The notes: generated by a model not told the origin, from the letters alone. A stretch of DNA of 64,000 bases from Lachnospiraceae bacterium (GCA_023663655.1 JAMPGZ010000001.1:221952-285951), one strand, 5' to 3'; counted from the first letter of the stretch, positions 17,866 through 26,920 are shown. Numbers and translations: made by a program.

Positions 17866-17873
17866 TATCTTTG
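17866..17873 (+). promoter_or_regulatory. -7 element upstream of the SurA/PpiD-like gene
   Basis: TATCTTTG, 85 bases before the start codon. A TTTG at 17850-17853 is too close (12 bases) to be a standard -33 box. Confidence 0.4.
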
Positions 17874-17957
17874 TGCGACTTTACCGCAATGTGTCTGCTC
17901 ACATAGCTGTAAACAATTCATTACCAGGAAAATAAAATTAAAACACAAAGCAAATAA

Positions 17958-20033
17958 ATGGCAACACTTGAAAAAATCCGCAAGAGATCAACTCTGCTAC
18001 TGATCGTCGTTGGTCTTGCCCTATTGGCATTCATCATCGGTGACTTCTTTACTTCAGGCCGCACTCTTTTCGGCGACGGCACCACTATCGCCAAAGTCGG
18101 CAACCACAAAATCGACATCCAGGAATTCCAACGCCGCTACGAAAATGCCAACCAGCAGTACCAGCAGCAAAATGCCAAGATAGATCCCGCTCAACTTCAG
18201 CAGAGCGTGCTTTACGGCATGATTCAGGAACAGATCCTAAATGACGAGCTCGATGCTCTCGGCATTGAAGTTACCGACGGAGAACTCACCGAAGCCATGC
18301 TCGGCAACCGTCCTCACTTCGCCATGCAGCAGTTTGCCCAGCAGATGGGATTCCAGTCTCCGCGCGACATTTACGACCTCGCCTACAATCCTGCAAAATT
18401 CGGCGACGTCCCCGCAGAATATGTTCAGCAGGCTCAGGCTCTGTGGCTCAACCAGGAGCAGCAGATGGAAAAGATGCTCAAGCAGCAGAAATTCCAGTCA
18501 ATGCTCATGGGCGCTCTTGTAGCCAACGATCTTGACGCTCGCGCCTATTACGACGGCAACGCATCGACAAGCCACATCGCATACGCCCGCAAGAGCTATG
18601 CCGAAATGCCCAACGATGACTTCCCCGTAAGCGCATCAGAGCTCAAAGCTCAATATGAAAAAGACAAGGAGCAGTACAAGCTCAAAGACGAAGTGCGTCG
18701 AGTGAAATACATCTCGGTCAATGTAGCTCCTTCCCAGGAGGACATCGCAGCAGCGCGCACTCTTGTCGACACCACAATCGTTCGCCTTGCCGCTACCCCC
18801 GACCTCGACGCTGTGAACGGTGACAGCAACTTCGGCGTGAACCGCATGACACAAGCCGCTTCCAAAATCACCAATCCTCAGATAAAGTCATTCGTGACCG
18901 ACAGTGTTGCCGGAAGCGTGAAGATGATCTCATTCATCAATGATGAATACACTATCGCCAAGCTCCTCGGCAAGAAAACCGCTGTTGACTCAATCAACAT
19001 CGATATGCTCGACTATCAGGGCGACGCAGCCGGTCTTGACTCAGTGATGAACGCTCTTAACTCAGGAAAGGCTTTCAACGACGTACTTGCAATGAACGGC
19101 GTGCAGGGTGGACAGGCTGACTTGTGGCAGGAACTCGCCGCTGCTCCCGACAACGAAATCAAGACCCGCATCCTTGAAGCAGGAAACGGTTATTTCATCG
19201 CTGACAGCGCAGCAGGCAACGCCCGCATCATCCGCGTGAACACAAAACGCGCTCCGGTCACCTTGTATGACTACGCTACCGTTTCATATCAGGTGTATCC
19301 TTCCGATGCAACCATCGCCAAGCTCAATGACGACCTTGCTTCATTCATCGGCTCAATCAACTCGGTTGACTCTCTCACCTTTGCCAAAGCGCTCACCGCC
19401 GGCTACAACCTGCAGCCCGCTATGGTGACCGCAAGCAGCGCCACTCTTGGCAACCTTCCCTACACCCGCAACGCGGTTAAATGGACTATGGATGCTAAAA
19501 AAGGTCAGATCTCACCCATCCTCGAAGACAACCAGAACGACCTTCTCGTAGTAGTCGCTCTTGAAGATATCTTGAAACCCGGCTACATACCCGTAAGCGA
19601 TGCTGACGTGCGCGACGCGCTTACCGAAAAGGTGCGCAACGAGAAGAAGGGCGCCGCTCTTATCGAGCAGTTCTCCGGCAAAGCAAGCGACCTCGCAGGA
19701 TACGCTCAGTTGATGAAGAGCAACGTGGACTCAACCGACGTGACTTTCGGTCAGATGTTCATCCCCGGCATCGGCGCGATGGAATCTCAATTGCTCGGTC
19801 AGGTACCTGTTACTGCTACCGGCGTGGTTTCCGGTCCGGTAAAGGGCAACAACGGCGTGTATGTTTACGTGGTATATGATGTTGACAACGAATCTCGCCC
19901 CTACGAGTATGTTGAGAACTCAGCCCGCTACAACCAGCAGTTCGGTAATCAGGCAGTGCTTCAAAACTTCTTCGACATCATGATGGAGAAGACCGACATC
20001 AAGAACAACACCTTGAAGTTCTACAACGATTAA
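17958..20033 (+). CDS. SurA/PpiD-like membrane-anchored peptidyl-prolyl isomerase / chaperone
   Basis: 691 residues. A single transmembrane helix (TLLLIVVGLALLAFIIGDFF) near residues 13-32 anchors a large periplasmic part, as in PpiD. Residues ~50-220 are the SurA_N-type chaperone region (KIDIQEFQRRYENANQQYQQ). The central parvulin-like region and the C-terminal segment are divergent and I cannot confirm catalytic residues. The family helps fold exported proteins, which fits a cell loaded with T9SS and fimbrial cargo. The single-gene unit ends in a strong terminator. Confidence 0.85.
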   Translation: MATLEKIRKRSTLLLIVVGLALLAFIIGDFFTSGRTLFGDGTTIAKVGNHKIDIQEFQRRYENANQQYQQQNAKIDPAQLQQSVLYGMIQEQILNDELDALGIEVTDGELTEAMLGNRPHFAMQQFAQQMGFQSPRDIYDLAYNPAKFGDVPAEYVQQAQALWLNQEQQMEKMLKQQKFQSMLMGALVANDLDARAYYDGNASTSHIAYARKSYAEMPNDDFPVSASELKAQYEKDKEQYKLKDEVRRVKYISVNVAPSQEDIAAARTLVDTTIVRLAATPDLDAVNGDSNFGVNRMTQAASKITNPQIKSFVTDSVAGSVKMISFINDEYTIAKLLGKKTAVDSINIDMLDYQGDAAGLDSVMNALNSGKAFNDVLAMNGVQGGQADLWQELAAAPDNEIKTRILEAGNGYFIADSAAGNARIIRVNTKRAPVTLYDYATVSYQVYPSDATIAKLNDDLASFIGSINSVDSLTFAKALTAGYNLQPAMVTASSATLGNLPYTRNAVKWTMDAKKGQISPILEDNQNDLLVVVALEDILKPGYIPVSDADVRDALTEKVRNEKKGAALIEQFSGKASDLAGYAQLMKSNVDSTDVTFGQMFIPGIGAMESQLLGQVPVTATGVVSGPVKGNNGVYVYVVYDVDNESRPYEYVENSARYNQQFGNQAVLQNFFDIMMEKTDIKNNTLKFYND

Positions 20034-20051
20034 TCTACAATCATCGCATAG

Positions 20052-20088
20052 AAAAAAGTCAGGCGTGAATTTCACGCCTGACTTTTTT
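20052..20088 (+). terminator. Strong rho-independent terminator
   Basis: An 18-bp perfect stem (20052-20069 with 20071-20088), AAAAAAGTCAGGCGTGAA and its complement, with a T-run on the 3' side, 18 bases after the stop of the SurA/PpiD-like gene. The A-rich left side lets it act on the opposite strand too. Confidence 0.88.
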
Positions 20089-20090
20089 TA

Positions 20091-20153
20091 TTGGACCAAT
20101 TGGGCTAATTGGTATAATTGGTCTAATTAGACTTATTGGACTAATTAGTCTAA
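20091..20153. repeat. 9-bp tandem array, seven units (TTRGNCTAA)
   Basis: Seven consecutive degenerate 9-mers around TTGGTCTAA/TTAGTCTAA fill the gap between a terminator and the convergent desulfidase stop at 20158. Related arrays lie at 31137-31199 and 58900-58926. Confidence 0.8.
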
Positions 20154-20157
20154 TGGC

Positions 20158-21435
20158 TTACTTTGAAGTCATAATATTAAGCACGAGGTGATCGGTCTCC
20201 ACCATTGCCTCACGCCCTATGGAGGTGAGATTGTGGATAGTGGCATCCACATCATCGCTCACGATTCCTTCCACCGAAGTCACACACTTGCCGTTCATGG
20301 CAAGCATCGCCGACATCATCGCGGTAGACACACCTGAAGATATCTTCATGGCACACGACGGCTTGGCACCGTCACATATCATTCCTGTGAGGTTGGCAAT
20401 CATATTTTTCACCGCCGCACATATCTGTTCATATCCTCCGCCCATCAGATATACCAATGCCGCCGAAGCGCCGGTCGACGCAACCACACAGCCACACAGC
20501 GCCGAAAGTCTGCCGAGGCTCTGCTTGATATAGATGCTTGTGAGATGGCTCAATATCAACGCGCGGATAGTTTGCTCTTCAGTGGCATTTACATCCTCGG
20601 CAAAGCTCACCACCGGCATTGTCGCGGTGATACCCTGATTGCCGCTGCCGGAATTGGACATCACAGGGATAGGCGCGCCACCCATTCGGGCATCACACGC
20701 CGCCGACGTATAGGAGATCATGTGCTCCACGGGGGTATCGCCGAAATACTTCATGCCGCAATTGCGTATGGTCGACCCGAGAGCATGACCATAGTCCCCG
20801 TCGAGAGCCAGGCGCGCGGCAGCCATATTCAATTCCTTAGCCTCGAGAATGAATGATATTTCGTCAATAGGAGCCGTGGTGGCAAACTCATAGACCGTGG
20901 CAAGACTCAGCTCGACATCATCGGCGGCAGCGTCGCCATCATCACAGCTTGTGTCCTCGAGAATCACATTGTCGCCTTGACGGAGATACACAAAATTGGT
21001 GTGCTCACGCGAGATTATGGCACGCGCACTGTCATCACCGGCGCTCACTGCCACGTCAATATGCAGATTGCAGGGGGCATCCTTGTCAAGACATATATCT
21101 ATGTGCCCCGAAGCGATATAATCACGTCCGCGCGCCACTGCGTCGGGACACACGTCGCGGAGCACCTCAAGTCCATATTCCGACTTGCCCACAATGGCAC
21201 CCAAGGCTATCGCGATCGGAAGTCCGATCATACCGGTGCCGGGAATACCCACTCCCATGGCATTTTTAAGAATGTTGCTGCTGAGACGCACTTCGATATG
21301 CTCAGGCTCACGGCAAAGCAACTCGGTAGCCTTAGCCACACACAACGCGACAGCCACAGGCTCGGTGCAACCTATCGCCGGAACCACCTCCCTCTTTATG
21401 AGGGATATTATTTCATCTAATGTTGTTCGGTCCAT
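20158..21435 (-). CDS. L-cysteine desulfidase family protein (UPF0597/CyuA type)
   Basis: From the ATG at 21435 (MDRTTLDEIISLIKREVVP) the protein is 425 residues, the normal family length; an upstream in-frame start adds 13 atypical residues. Motifs are VPAIGCTEPVAVALC near the N-terminus, SNSGSGNQGITATMP, SALCGCVVASTGASAALV and MICDGAKPSCAMKISSG, whose cysteines are the expected [4Fe-4S] ligands. Family members break L-cysteine into pyruvate, ammonia and sulfide; the fold is shared with serine dehydratase alpha domains. Expected to be anaerobic and cytosolic. Confidence 0.88.
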   Translation of the reverse strand: MDRTTLDEIISLIKREVVPAIGCTEPVAVALCVAKATELLCREPEHIEVRLSSNILKNAMGVGIPGTGMIGLPIAIALGAIVGKSEYGLEVLRDVCPDAVARGRDYIASGHIDICLDKDAPCNLHIDVAVSAGDDSARAIISREHTNFVYLRQGDNVILEDTSCDDGDAAADDVELSLATVYEFATTAPIDEISFILEAKELNMAAARLALDGDYGHALGSTIRNCGMKYFGDTPVEHMISYTSAACDARMGGAPIPVMSNSGSGNQGITATMPVVSFAEDVNATEEQTIRALILSHLTSIYIKQSLGRLSALCGCVVASTGASAALVYLMGGGYEQICAAVKNMIANLTGMICDGAKPSCAMKISSGVSTAMMSAMLAMNGKCVTSVEGIVSDDVDATIHNLTSIGREAMVETDHLVLNIMTSK

Positions 21436-21615
21436 CTTAAACCCATTTACACTGTATTTTCCTATTTTTCGCAAAAAAGTGAATCGCGGGAACTTGCATC
21501 ATCCCGCTCGACCTCCACCTCTCGCCGGCAGCATTGGCAATGCGGCAAGCCATGACGGAGTTTCACAAAGGTAAATAAAAAAAGGAATCCGCGCAATCCA
21601 ATCTCTCACAAATGA

Positions 21616-21647
21616 TTTGGTCGTTTGCCATAAATGAATTAATTTTG
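21616..21647 (+). promoter_or_regulatory. Promoter of gldE-gldD
   Basis: TTTG at 21616-21619, 20-base spacer, TAATTTTG at 21640-21647, 30 bases before the gldE start codon. Confidence 0.6.
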
Positions 21648-21676
21648 CATCGGCTTTACAAATGTAGCCGGCGTCG

Positions 21677-23062
21677 ATGACGCTTTTTGTTAAACTAATT
21701 TTACCGGACTTGGACATAGACCCGTTACCAGCCACCAATCCCGTGCTCGGGATCATTCTGGCTGTCAATCAATTCGTCACCGTTGAGCCGCCGACAATCG
21801 GCAGCATCATCGCTCTTATAACAGCTGTTTTCGCATTATTAATTTCCGGATTCGTGTCGGGAAGCGAGATTTGCTATTTCTCACTCACGCCCGATCAACG
21901 CGAAGAACTATCCGACAGTTCGGCGGGAAACACCATCAACCGTTTTCTTGAGACTCCCGAACGATTGCTGGCTACTATTCTGATTGCCAACAATCTTGTC
22001 AACGTGACAATCGTAATACTCTGTAACTTCGCTTTCAGCCAGATTTTCACATTCCACAGCGGAGTGGTCGATTTCATCTTCCAGAGTGTGCTGTTGACAT
22101 TCCTCATCCTGCTGTTTGGTGAGATTCTGCCGAAACTTTATGCCAACAATTACACCGTAAAATGGGCTAAAATGGCGGCTCCCGGCATCAGCTCAGCCAT
22201 AAAGCTGTTCTCCCCAATATCATCCATGCTCGTCAAGAGCACCGGCATAGTGAACCGCGTGGTGACCAAGAAAGCCGAAAACATATCGGTCGACGATCTG
22301 TCGCAGGCTTTGGAGATAACCGACATGAAAGCCGCCGACGACAAGGAGATGCTTGAAGGCATCCTCGAATTTGGCGACACAACAGCATCGGAGATCATGA
22401 CCCCGCGCATCGACATGACCGACCTGAACATCAACTCATCATTTGACGACGTGATGAAGGTGGTGATCGAAAGCGGATTCTCCCGCTTGCCGGTCTACGA
22501 AGGCACTGACGACAACATAAAAGGCGTGCTCTACAGCCGCGACCTGCTCCCTTACATCGGCTGCGACACCTCCGGATTTGACTGGACCAAACTCATCCGC
22601 GAGCCCTATTTCGTGCCTGAATCGAGAATGATCGACGACTTGCTCGAAGATTTCCGACGCCGTCACATACACATGGCTATCGTAATCGACGAGTTTGGCG
22701 GCACCCAGGGAATAGTCACTCTCGAAGATGTGCTCGAAGAGATCGTGGGCGACATCAACGACGAATATGACGAAGAGGAGGTGACCTACAAACGTCTGCC
22801 CGACGACACGTACATATTCGACGGAAAGACTCTGCTCACCGACTTCTTCCGCATCACCGACCTCAATGAAGAGGACTATTCCGACGTGACCGAGGATTGC
22901 GACACACTCGCCGGTATGCTGCTCGCCATAAAAGGAGACTTCCCGAAATCCAAGGAGTCGATCGTATACCGCCGTTGCCGCTTCCTGGTGCTGTCGATCG
23001 AACGCCACCGCATAGCCGATGTGCGCGTCAAGGTAATGCCCGAAGAGATAACCCAACAATGA
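21677..23062 (+). CDS. gldE: Gliding motility-associated GldE (CorC/HlyC family)
   Basis: 461 residues. An N-terminal CNNM/DUF21 membrane domain with about four helices (SIIALITAVFALLISGFVSG; VNVTIVILCNFAFSQIF), two CBS domains (~residues 210-330; MTPRIDMTDLNI, VIDEFGGTQGIVTLEDVLEE), and a C-terminal CorC_HlyC domain. This is the GldE form, which in Flavobacterium is paired with GldD and needed for gliding/T9SS function. The stop overlaps the gldD start by ATGA. Confidence 0.9.
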   Translation: MTLFVKLILPDLDIDPLPATNPVLGIILAVNQFVTVEPPTIGSIIALITAVFALLISGFVSGSEICYFSLTPDQREELSDSSAGNTINRFLETPERLLATILIANNLVNVTIVILCNFAFSQIFTFHSGVVDFIFQSVLLTFLILLFGEILPKLYANNYTVKWAKMAAPGISSAIKLFSPISSMLVKSTGIVNRVVTKKAENISVDDLSQALEITDMKAADDKEMLEGILEFGDTTASEIMTPRIDMTDLNINSSFDDVMKVVIESGFSRLPVYEGTDDNIKGVLYSRDLLPYIGCDTSGFDWTKLIREPYFVPESRMIDDLLEDFRRRHIHMAIVIDEFGGTQGIVTLEDVLEEIVGDINDEYDEEEVTYKRLPDDTYIFDGKTLLTDFFRITDLNEEDYSDVTEDCDTLAGMLLAIKGDFPKSKESIVYRRCRFLVLSIERHRIADVRVKVMPEEITQQ

Positions 23063-23631
23063 CATTACGAGCTCTCTCCTGCATCATAATAGCCGTTGCC
23101 GCAATATCCTGCACAGGCAACGGCGACAAAGCTCCCGTGCCGCGCAGGGTCGCATATCCGCGCGTGGCGCTCTACGACTCAACCTATGTGGAGATCACCG
23201 GTCTTCCAGTAAAGTTTGCAGTAAATTCATCGGTTGGCGTGATGGTCAACCAAAAGTCGGAAGTCACCCAATGGATCAATATCCATTACCCCCGTTATGG
23301 CGCCACCGCGAGGCTCACTCTGCAAATGCTGCCTAAGAACGAGATTGCGGCAACGCTCGCCAACCGCATGGAACGTGCCATGCTCGACACCGGCGGATAT
23401 CCCACCGAACTGACCGAACTGACATCACCGTCAGGGGTCGCATCTACGATAATGCTCACACCGTCGGCTACCGTGACACCGCTGCACTTCATCGCCACCG
23501 ACAGCGCCACATTCGTTCTCTCAGGCGCCGTAGAATTCAAGAGCACCGACATCGAGGCAAACGCCCCCGCAGTCAACGCCATCCACGCCGACCTCCTCCA
23601 CGCCGCCAAAACCATCACCCTCCTTCCGTAA
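23059..23631 (+). CDS. gldD: Gliding motility lipoprotein GldD
   Basis: 190 residues from the ATG at 23059, translationally coupled to gldE. The signal ends in AAISC, giving a lipidated protein. The core (VNQKSEVTQWINIHYPRYGATARLTL, read in two halves) matches GldD; it is required for T9SS-dependent gliding in Flavobacterium, mechanism unknown. Oddly, its last ~39 coding bases have an inverted near-copy at 24680-24721, on the far side of the neighbouring RAYT element. Confidence 0.88.
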   Translation: MTLRALSCIIIAVAAISCTGNGDKAPVPRRVAYPRVALYDSTYVEITGLPVKFAVNSSVGVMVNQKSEVTQWINIHYPRYGATARLTLQMLPKNEIAATLANRMERAMLDTGGYPTELTELTSPSGVASTIMLTPSATVTPLHFIATDSATFVLSGAVEFKSTDIEANAPAVNAIHADLLHAAKTITLLP

Positions 23632-23786
23632 ACGCCTGAATGGGAATCAACGGGGAACCTGTGCGGATACACCAATAAATGCCTGAAAGGCAATGCTTAT
23701 GGATAGCCGGGTACAGGGAGCCACAGGCTACCTGTGCCCGGGTTGATGCCCCCAAAAATGCACTCTGCAAAGAGTGCCCCCTTAAA
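23632..23786. repeat. Left REP arm of RAYT-A
   Basis: Fills the 215-base gap between gldD and the transposase. Contains about two inverted copies of the 47-bp unit found on the right, then hairpins GCCT-GAA-AGGC (about 23685), CCGGGTACAGG…CCTGTGCCCGG (23708-23740) and GCACTCT-GCAA-AGAGTGC (23760-23777). 23787-23846 holds no recognisable signal. Confidence 0.8.
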
Positions 23787-23846
23787 AACGGCCACACAAT
23801 ATATGAAAATATCATTCCGTTTCAATAATGAACAATCCTATGAACT

Positions 23847-24293
23847 ATGAGCTTTACATTATTAAATTATCATCTGGTATTTTCAACTAAATCAAGAGAA
23901 AGAACGATACCATTAGAACATGAACGAATGCTATATGATAAATTATATCGTGTGTCAAAATCACATAAGGCATTTGTTCATCGCATTGGCGGGATGCCTG
24001 ATCATGTTCATTTGCTTGTCTCGTTACCCGCAAATATCTCATTATCTGCATTTGTGCAAGATGTAAAACGAAGATCATCGATTTATTTAAACGGATTAAC
24101 TCAATTCCCTCAATGGAAAGGGTGGTCGGAAGGTTATGGTGGATTTTCTGTATCTTATTCAGCCATTATTGATATAAAAAAATACATTATATCGCAAAAG
24201 CAACATCATACGCATACGAGCTTTAGTGATGAATATCGTAGTTTTTTGATTGAAAACGGAATCAGCCCTGACTCTCCGTTTTTCCCGGAATGA
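23847..24293 (+). CDS. RAYT-A, IS200/IS605-like Y1 transposase
   Basis: 148 residues, a full-length TnpA/RAYT HUH enzyme: opening HLVFSTKSRERTIP, metal-binding HUH motif in MPDHVHLLV (residues ~49-57), and a C-terminal helix FSVSYSAIIDIKKYIISQKQHH with the candidate nucleophile tyrosine in KKYIISQKQHH. Such enzymes cut and join single-stranded DNA at stem-loops; RAYTs act on REP hairpins. The gene is markedly more AT-rich than its neighbours, a sign of transfer. It appears intact. Confidence 0.9.
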   Translation: MSFTLLNYHLVFSTKSRERTIPLEHERMLYDKLYRVSKSHKAFVHRIGGMPDHVHLLVSLPANISLSAFVQDVKRRSSIYLNGLTQFPQWKGWSEGYGGFSVSYSAIIDIKKYIISQKQHHTHTSFSDEYRSFLIENGISPDSPFFPE

Positions 24294-24721
24294 TTAAGGG
24301 GCACTCTTTGCAGAGTGCATTTTCCGGGGGCATCCTCCCGGGCACAGGTAGCCTGCGGCTCCCTGTACCCGGCTATCCATAAGCATTGCCTTTCAGGCAT
24401 TTATTGGTGCATTCGCACAAGTTCCCCAGTGATTGCCATTCAGGCGTTTATTGGTGTATCCGCACAGATTTCCCGGTGATTCCCATTCTGGCGTTTATTG
24501 GTGTATCCGCACAGATTTCCCGGTGATTCCCATTCAGGCGTTTATTGGTGTATCCGCACAGGTTCCCCGGTGATTGCTTTTCAGGCGTTTATGGGAGGAT
24601 TCGTGAAGATTCCCCGGTGATTCCCATTCTGGCGTTTATTGGTGTATCCGCACAGATTTCCCGGTGATTCCCATTCTGGCGTTTACGGAAGTGGGATGAG
24701 GGTTTTGGCGGCGCGGAGGAG
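24294..24721. repeat. Right REP arm and 47-bp tandem array of RAYT-A
   Basis: Inner part 24294-24380 mirrors the left-arm hairpins. Then come head-to-tail 47-bp units at 24381, 24428, 24475, 24522, 24569, 24616 and a partial at 24663-24688; each carries the core GGCGTTTATTGGTGTATCCG or a variant. The unit at 24569 is the most diverged. 24680-24721 is an inverted near-copy of the gldD 3' end, ending 9 bases before the upp stop codon. Confidence 0.85.
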
Positions 24722-24730
24722 ATAGGCGTG

Positions 24731-25384
24731 TCAGTCTTTGCCGCCGTAGGCGAGGTCGCCGGCATCGCCAAGACCCGGCACGATGTAGCTGTGGTCGTTG
24801 ATCTCGGGATCTACCGCCGCCACCCACAGCGTGGTTTTGTCGGCGGGAAAATGCTCCTTCACATAATCCACCGCCGCCTGCGACGCTATCACCGAGGCTA
24901 TGTGTATGCGAGCCGGTGTCCCCTTGGTGAGCAGGGCACGGTAGCTCAGCTCCATCGACGCACCGGTGGCGAGCATGGGATCCACCAATATCAAGGTCTT
25001 GCCGTCAAGACATGGCGACGCGATATACTCGATGAACACATCAAAGCTCTCCTTCTCCTTATATTTCCGGTAAGCCGACACAAACGCATTCTCGCTGCGG
25101 TCGAGTATATTCAGGAAACCCTGATGAAACGGCACTCCGGCACGGAATATGGTGCCGAGCACCACCTGGTCGGCGATCACGTCACACTTCATGTCGGCGA
25201 GCGGAGTGGTCACATCCATCTTCTTATACTTGAACGTGTGGCTGATCTCATACGCCATCAGCTCACCTATGCGTTCAAGGTTGCGGCGGAAACGCAGACG
25301 GTCATTCTGAATATCCACATTTCTCAACTCCATCATATACTGGTTGATAACCGAGGGAAACTCGTCAAAATTTATAACTTTCAT
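24731..25384 (-). CDS. upp: Uracil phosphoribosyltransferase
   Basis: 217 residues. The PRPP-binding loop is LVDPMLATGAS and the C-terminal uracil-binding segment is VPGLGDAGDLAYGGKD. The enzyme salvages uracil to UMP. It follows the HAD phosphatase gene by 15 bases and is likely co-transcribed from the promoter at 26007-26014. The gene ends right beside the RAYT-A right arm but is complete. Confidence 0.95.
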   Translation of the reverse strand: MKVINFDEFPSVINQYMMELRNVDIQNDRLRFRRNLERIGELMAYEISHTFKYKKMDVTTPLADMKCDVIADQVVLGTIFRAGVPFHQGFLNILDRSENAFVSAYRKYKEKESFDVFIEYIASPCLDGKTLILVDPMLATGASMELSYRALLTKGTPARIHIASVIASQAAVDYVKEHFPADKTTLWVAAVDPEINDHSYIVPGLGDAGDLAYGGKD

Positions 25385-25399
25385 GGCTGCGGCAATCTA

Positions 25400-26002
25400 T
25401 TATATCAATTCATAAAATTCAGTTCCCGGCGCCACGTGGCAAGCGTTGAATCCAAGCGCGGATGCGGCGTCGACATTAGCCTGTGAATCATCGAAGAACA
25501 GCGTCTCCTCAGGCTTTATCCCAAGATGCTCCACCACATAGTCAAATATGCGGCGGTCAGGCTTATAGCATTTAGCCTCAAACGAGGTGACCATTCCGTC
25601 GAAATAATCCTCACGCTCCTTGCCCTCCTTGCGGAACTCCTCGGCGATCTTGCTGTCCCACATGATGGGGTTGGTATTGGACAGCAGATAGATGCCATAT
25701 TTCTCTCGCAGTTCGCGCAACTTCTCAAGACGCTTCACGGGAATACCCACCAGAAACGCATTGAAAGCCGAGTCAATCTCAGCATCCGTCACGGCATGAG
25801 GGATGTGGCGGCGCACCTCGTCGCGGAATTCCGATTCCCCGATAGCGCCCTCTTCAAGAGCGGCGAAAGGTCCCGTCTGACCATAATCGCCCAGAAAATC
25901 ACCTATATCAGCCATGCCCAAAGCACGGAATGCCTCTTCACAATTCTCACGGCGGATATCCATGATCACGCCACCGAGATCAAACAATAGATTCTTTATC
26001 AT
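25400..26002 (-). CDS. HAD-superfamily phosphatase (YihX-like)
   Basis: 200 residues from the ATG at 26002 (MIKNLLFDLGGVIMD); an alternative non-ATG start 36 bases upstream would lie on or before the promoter. HAD motifs: DLGGV (nucleophile Asp), LLSNTNP, the lysine in CYKPDRR, and FFDDSQAN. The helical cap after motif I is the short type seen in YihX-class sugar-phosphate phosphatases. The substrate is unknown. It leads a two-gene operon with upp. Confidence 0.85.
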   Translation of the reverse strand: MIKNLLFDLGGVIMDIRRENCEEAFRALGMADIGDFLGDYGQTGPFAALEEGAIGESEFRDEVRRHIPHAVTDAEIDSAFNAFLVGIPVKRLEKLRELREKYGIYLLSNTNPIMWDSKIAEEFRKEGKEREDYFDGMVTSFEAKCYKPDRRIFDYVVEHLGIKPEETLFFDDSQANVDAASALGFNACHVAPGTEFYELI

Positions 26003-26006
26003 ACCA

Positions 26007-26014
26007 CAAAGATA
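26007..26014 (-). promoter_or_regulatory. -7 element of the HAD-upp operon
   Basis: Reads TATCTTTG on the minus strand, 4 bases before the HAD start codon, so the transcript would be almost leaderless. Confidence 0.45.
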
Positions 26015-26087
26015 ATCAATTTCCAACAATAACCGCACAACCTAACGACCCAACAAACATAACGCCCCAATCCCGTGATGCACACAC

Positions 26088-26844
26088 CGCATTAAACGTC
26101 TGAAAGACAATGACGGCATGGATACAATTCCGTGACGCATATTCCGCATTAAACGTCGAAAGACAATGCCGGTATGGATACAATTCCGTGATGTGCACAC
26201 CGCATTAAACGTCTGAAAGACAATACTTATGCGTAACCGGGTACAGTGCGCCGTAGGCGACCTGTGCCCGGACAGCCCAGCCCAATGATCATCTCTGAAA
26301 GAGATGCCCTGCAACCATAAGGTCACTCTTTTCAGAGTGCAATAATTGTTCCATCCCTACCGGGCACGTCTCGCTTACGCTCGCCGTACCGCGGCTACGC
26401 ATAAGCCCCGCCTTGTCAGGCTTAACACAACACACCACCATAACAACCCGCATGCTAATTTTATTAATCCGATCAATCCACCGTAACAACCCGCATTAAA
26501 CGTCGAAAGACAATGCCGGCATGGATACAACTCCGTGACGCACATTCCGCCATTAAACGTCTGAAAGACAATGTTTATGCGTAACCGGGTACAGGGAGCC
26601 GAAGGCGACCTGTGCCCGGTTGTGTCCAATATGGAAATCATCTCTGAAAGAGATGCCCTGCTGCTATAAGGTCACTCTTTTCAGAGTGCAATAATTATAC
26701 GATCTCCTACCGGGCACGTCTCGCTTACGCTCGCCGTACCGCGGCTACGCATAAGCCCCGCCTTGTCAGGCTTAACACTAAAAACGCACCACCATAACAA
26801 CCCGCATACTAATTTATTTAACCCAATCAATCCACCGTAATAAC
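26088..26844. repeat. Orphan REP-type block, ~350-bp unit duplicated in tandem
   Basis: No gene is present from 26039 to 27081. Two direct copies of a ~347-352-bp unit (26146-26492 and 26493-26844) follow a partial copy (26088-26145). Each unit holds GTCT-GAA-AGAC, a long ACCGGGTACAG…CTGTGCCCGG hairpin, ATCTCT-GAA-AGAGAT, CACTCT…AGAGTG and GCC…GGC stems. The hairpins clearly resemble those of RAYT-A, but no transposase is present, so this looks like a non-autonomous relative. Confidence 0.8.
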
Positions 26845-26920
26845 CCGCAAGTTAATTTTGCTTAAATACAGTCAATCTGCGATTTAACATACGTGAAAAG
26901 GCTTTGAAAACCATGATTTT

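Larger units (their letters stand above)
23593..24721. mobile_element. RAYT-A element: transposase between inverted REP-type arms
   Basis: A Y1 transposase gene (23847-24293) is bracketed by long inverted arms. The left arm (23593-23786) begins inside the end of gldD; the right arm (24294-24721) mirrors it and adds a 47-bp tandem array. Shared blocks, from inside out: a GCACTCT/AGAGTGC hairpin, a long CCGGGTACAGG/CCTGTGCCCGG hairpin, a GCCT-GAA-AGGC hairpin, then the repeat units and the gldD-end sequence. This is the arrangement of a REP-associated tyrosine transposase with its substrate palindromes. Confidence 0.8.

Noticed and set aside
17850-17873. Canonical -33/-7 promoter for the SurA/PpiD-like gene
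   Set aside because: The TTTG is only 12 bases from TATCTTTG, too close for the usual 19-21 spacing, so only the -7 box is annotated.
24381-24688. Possible CRISPR array (47-bp period)
   Set aside because: The units are directly adjacent with no unique spacers, vary along their whole length, and no cas genes are nearby. They mirror the left arm of RAYT-A instead.
26146-26844. Possible CRISPR or coding duplication
   Set aside because: The unit is ~350 bp of hairpins with no sustained frame and no spacer pattern.
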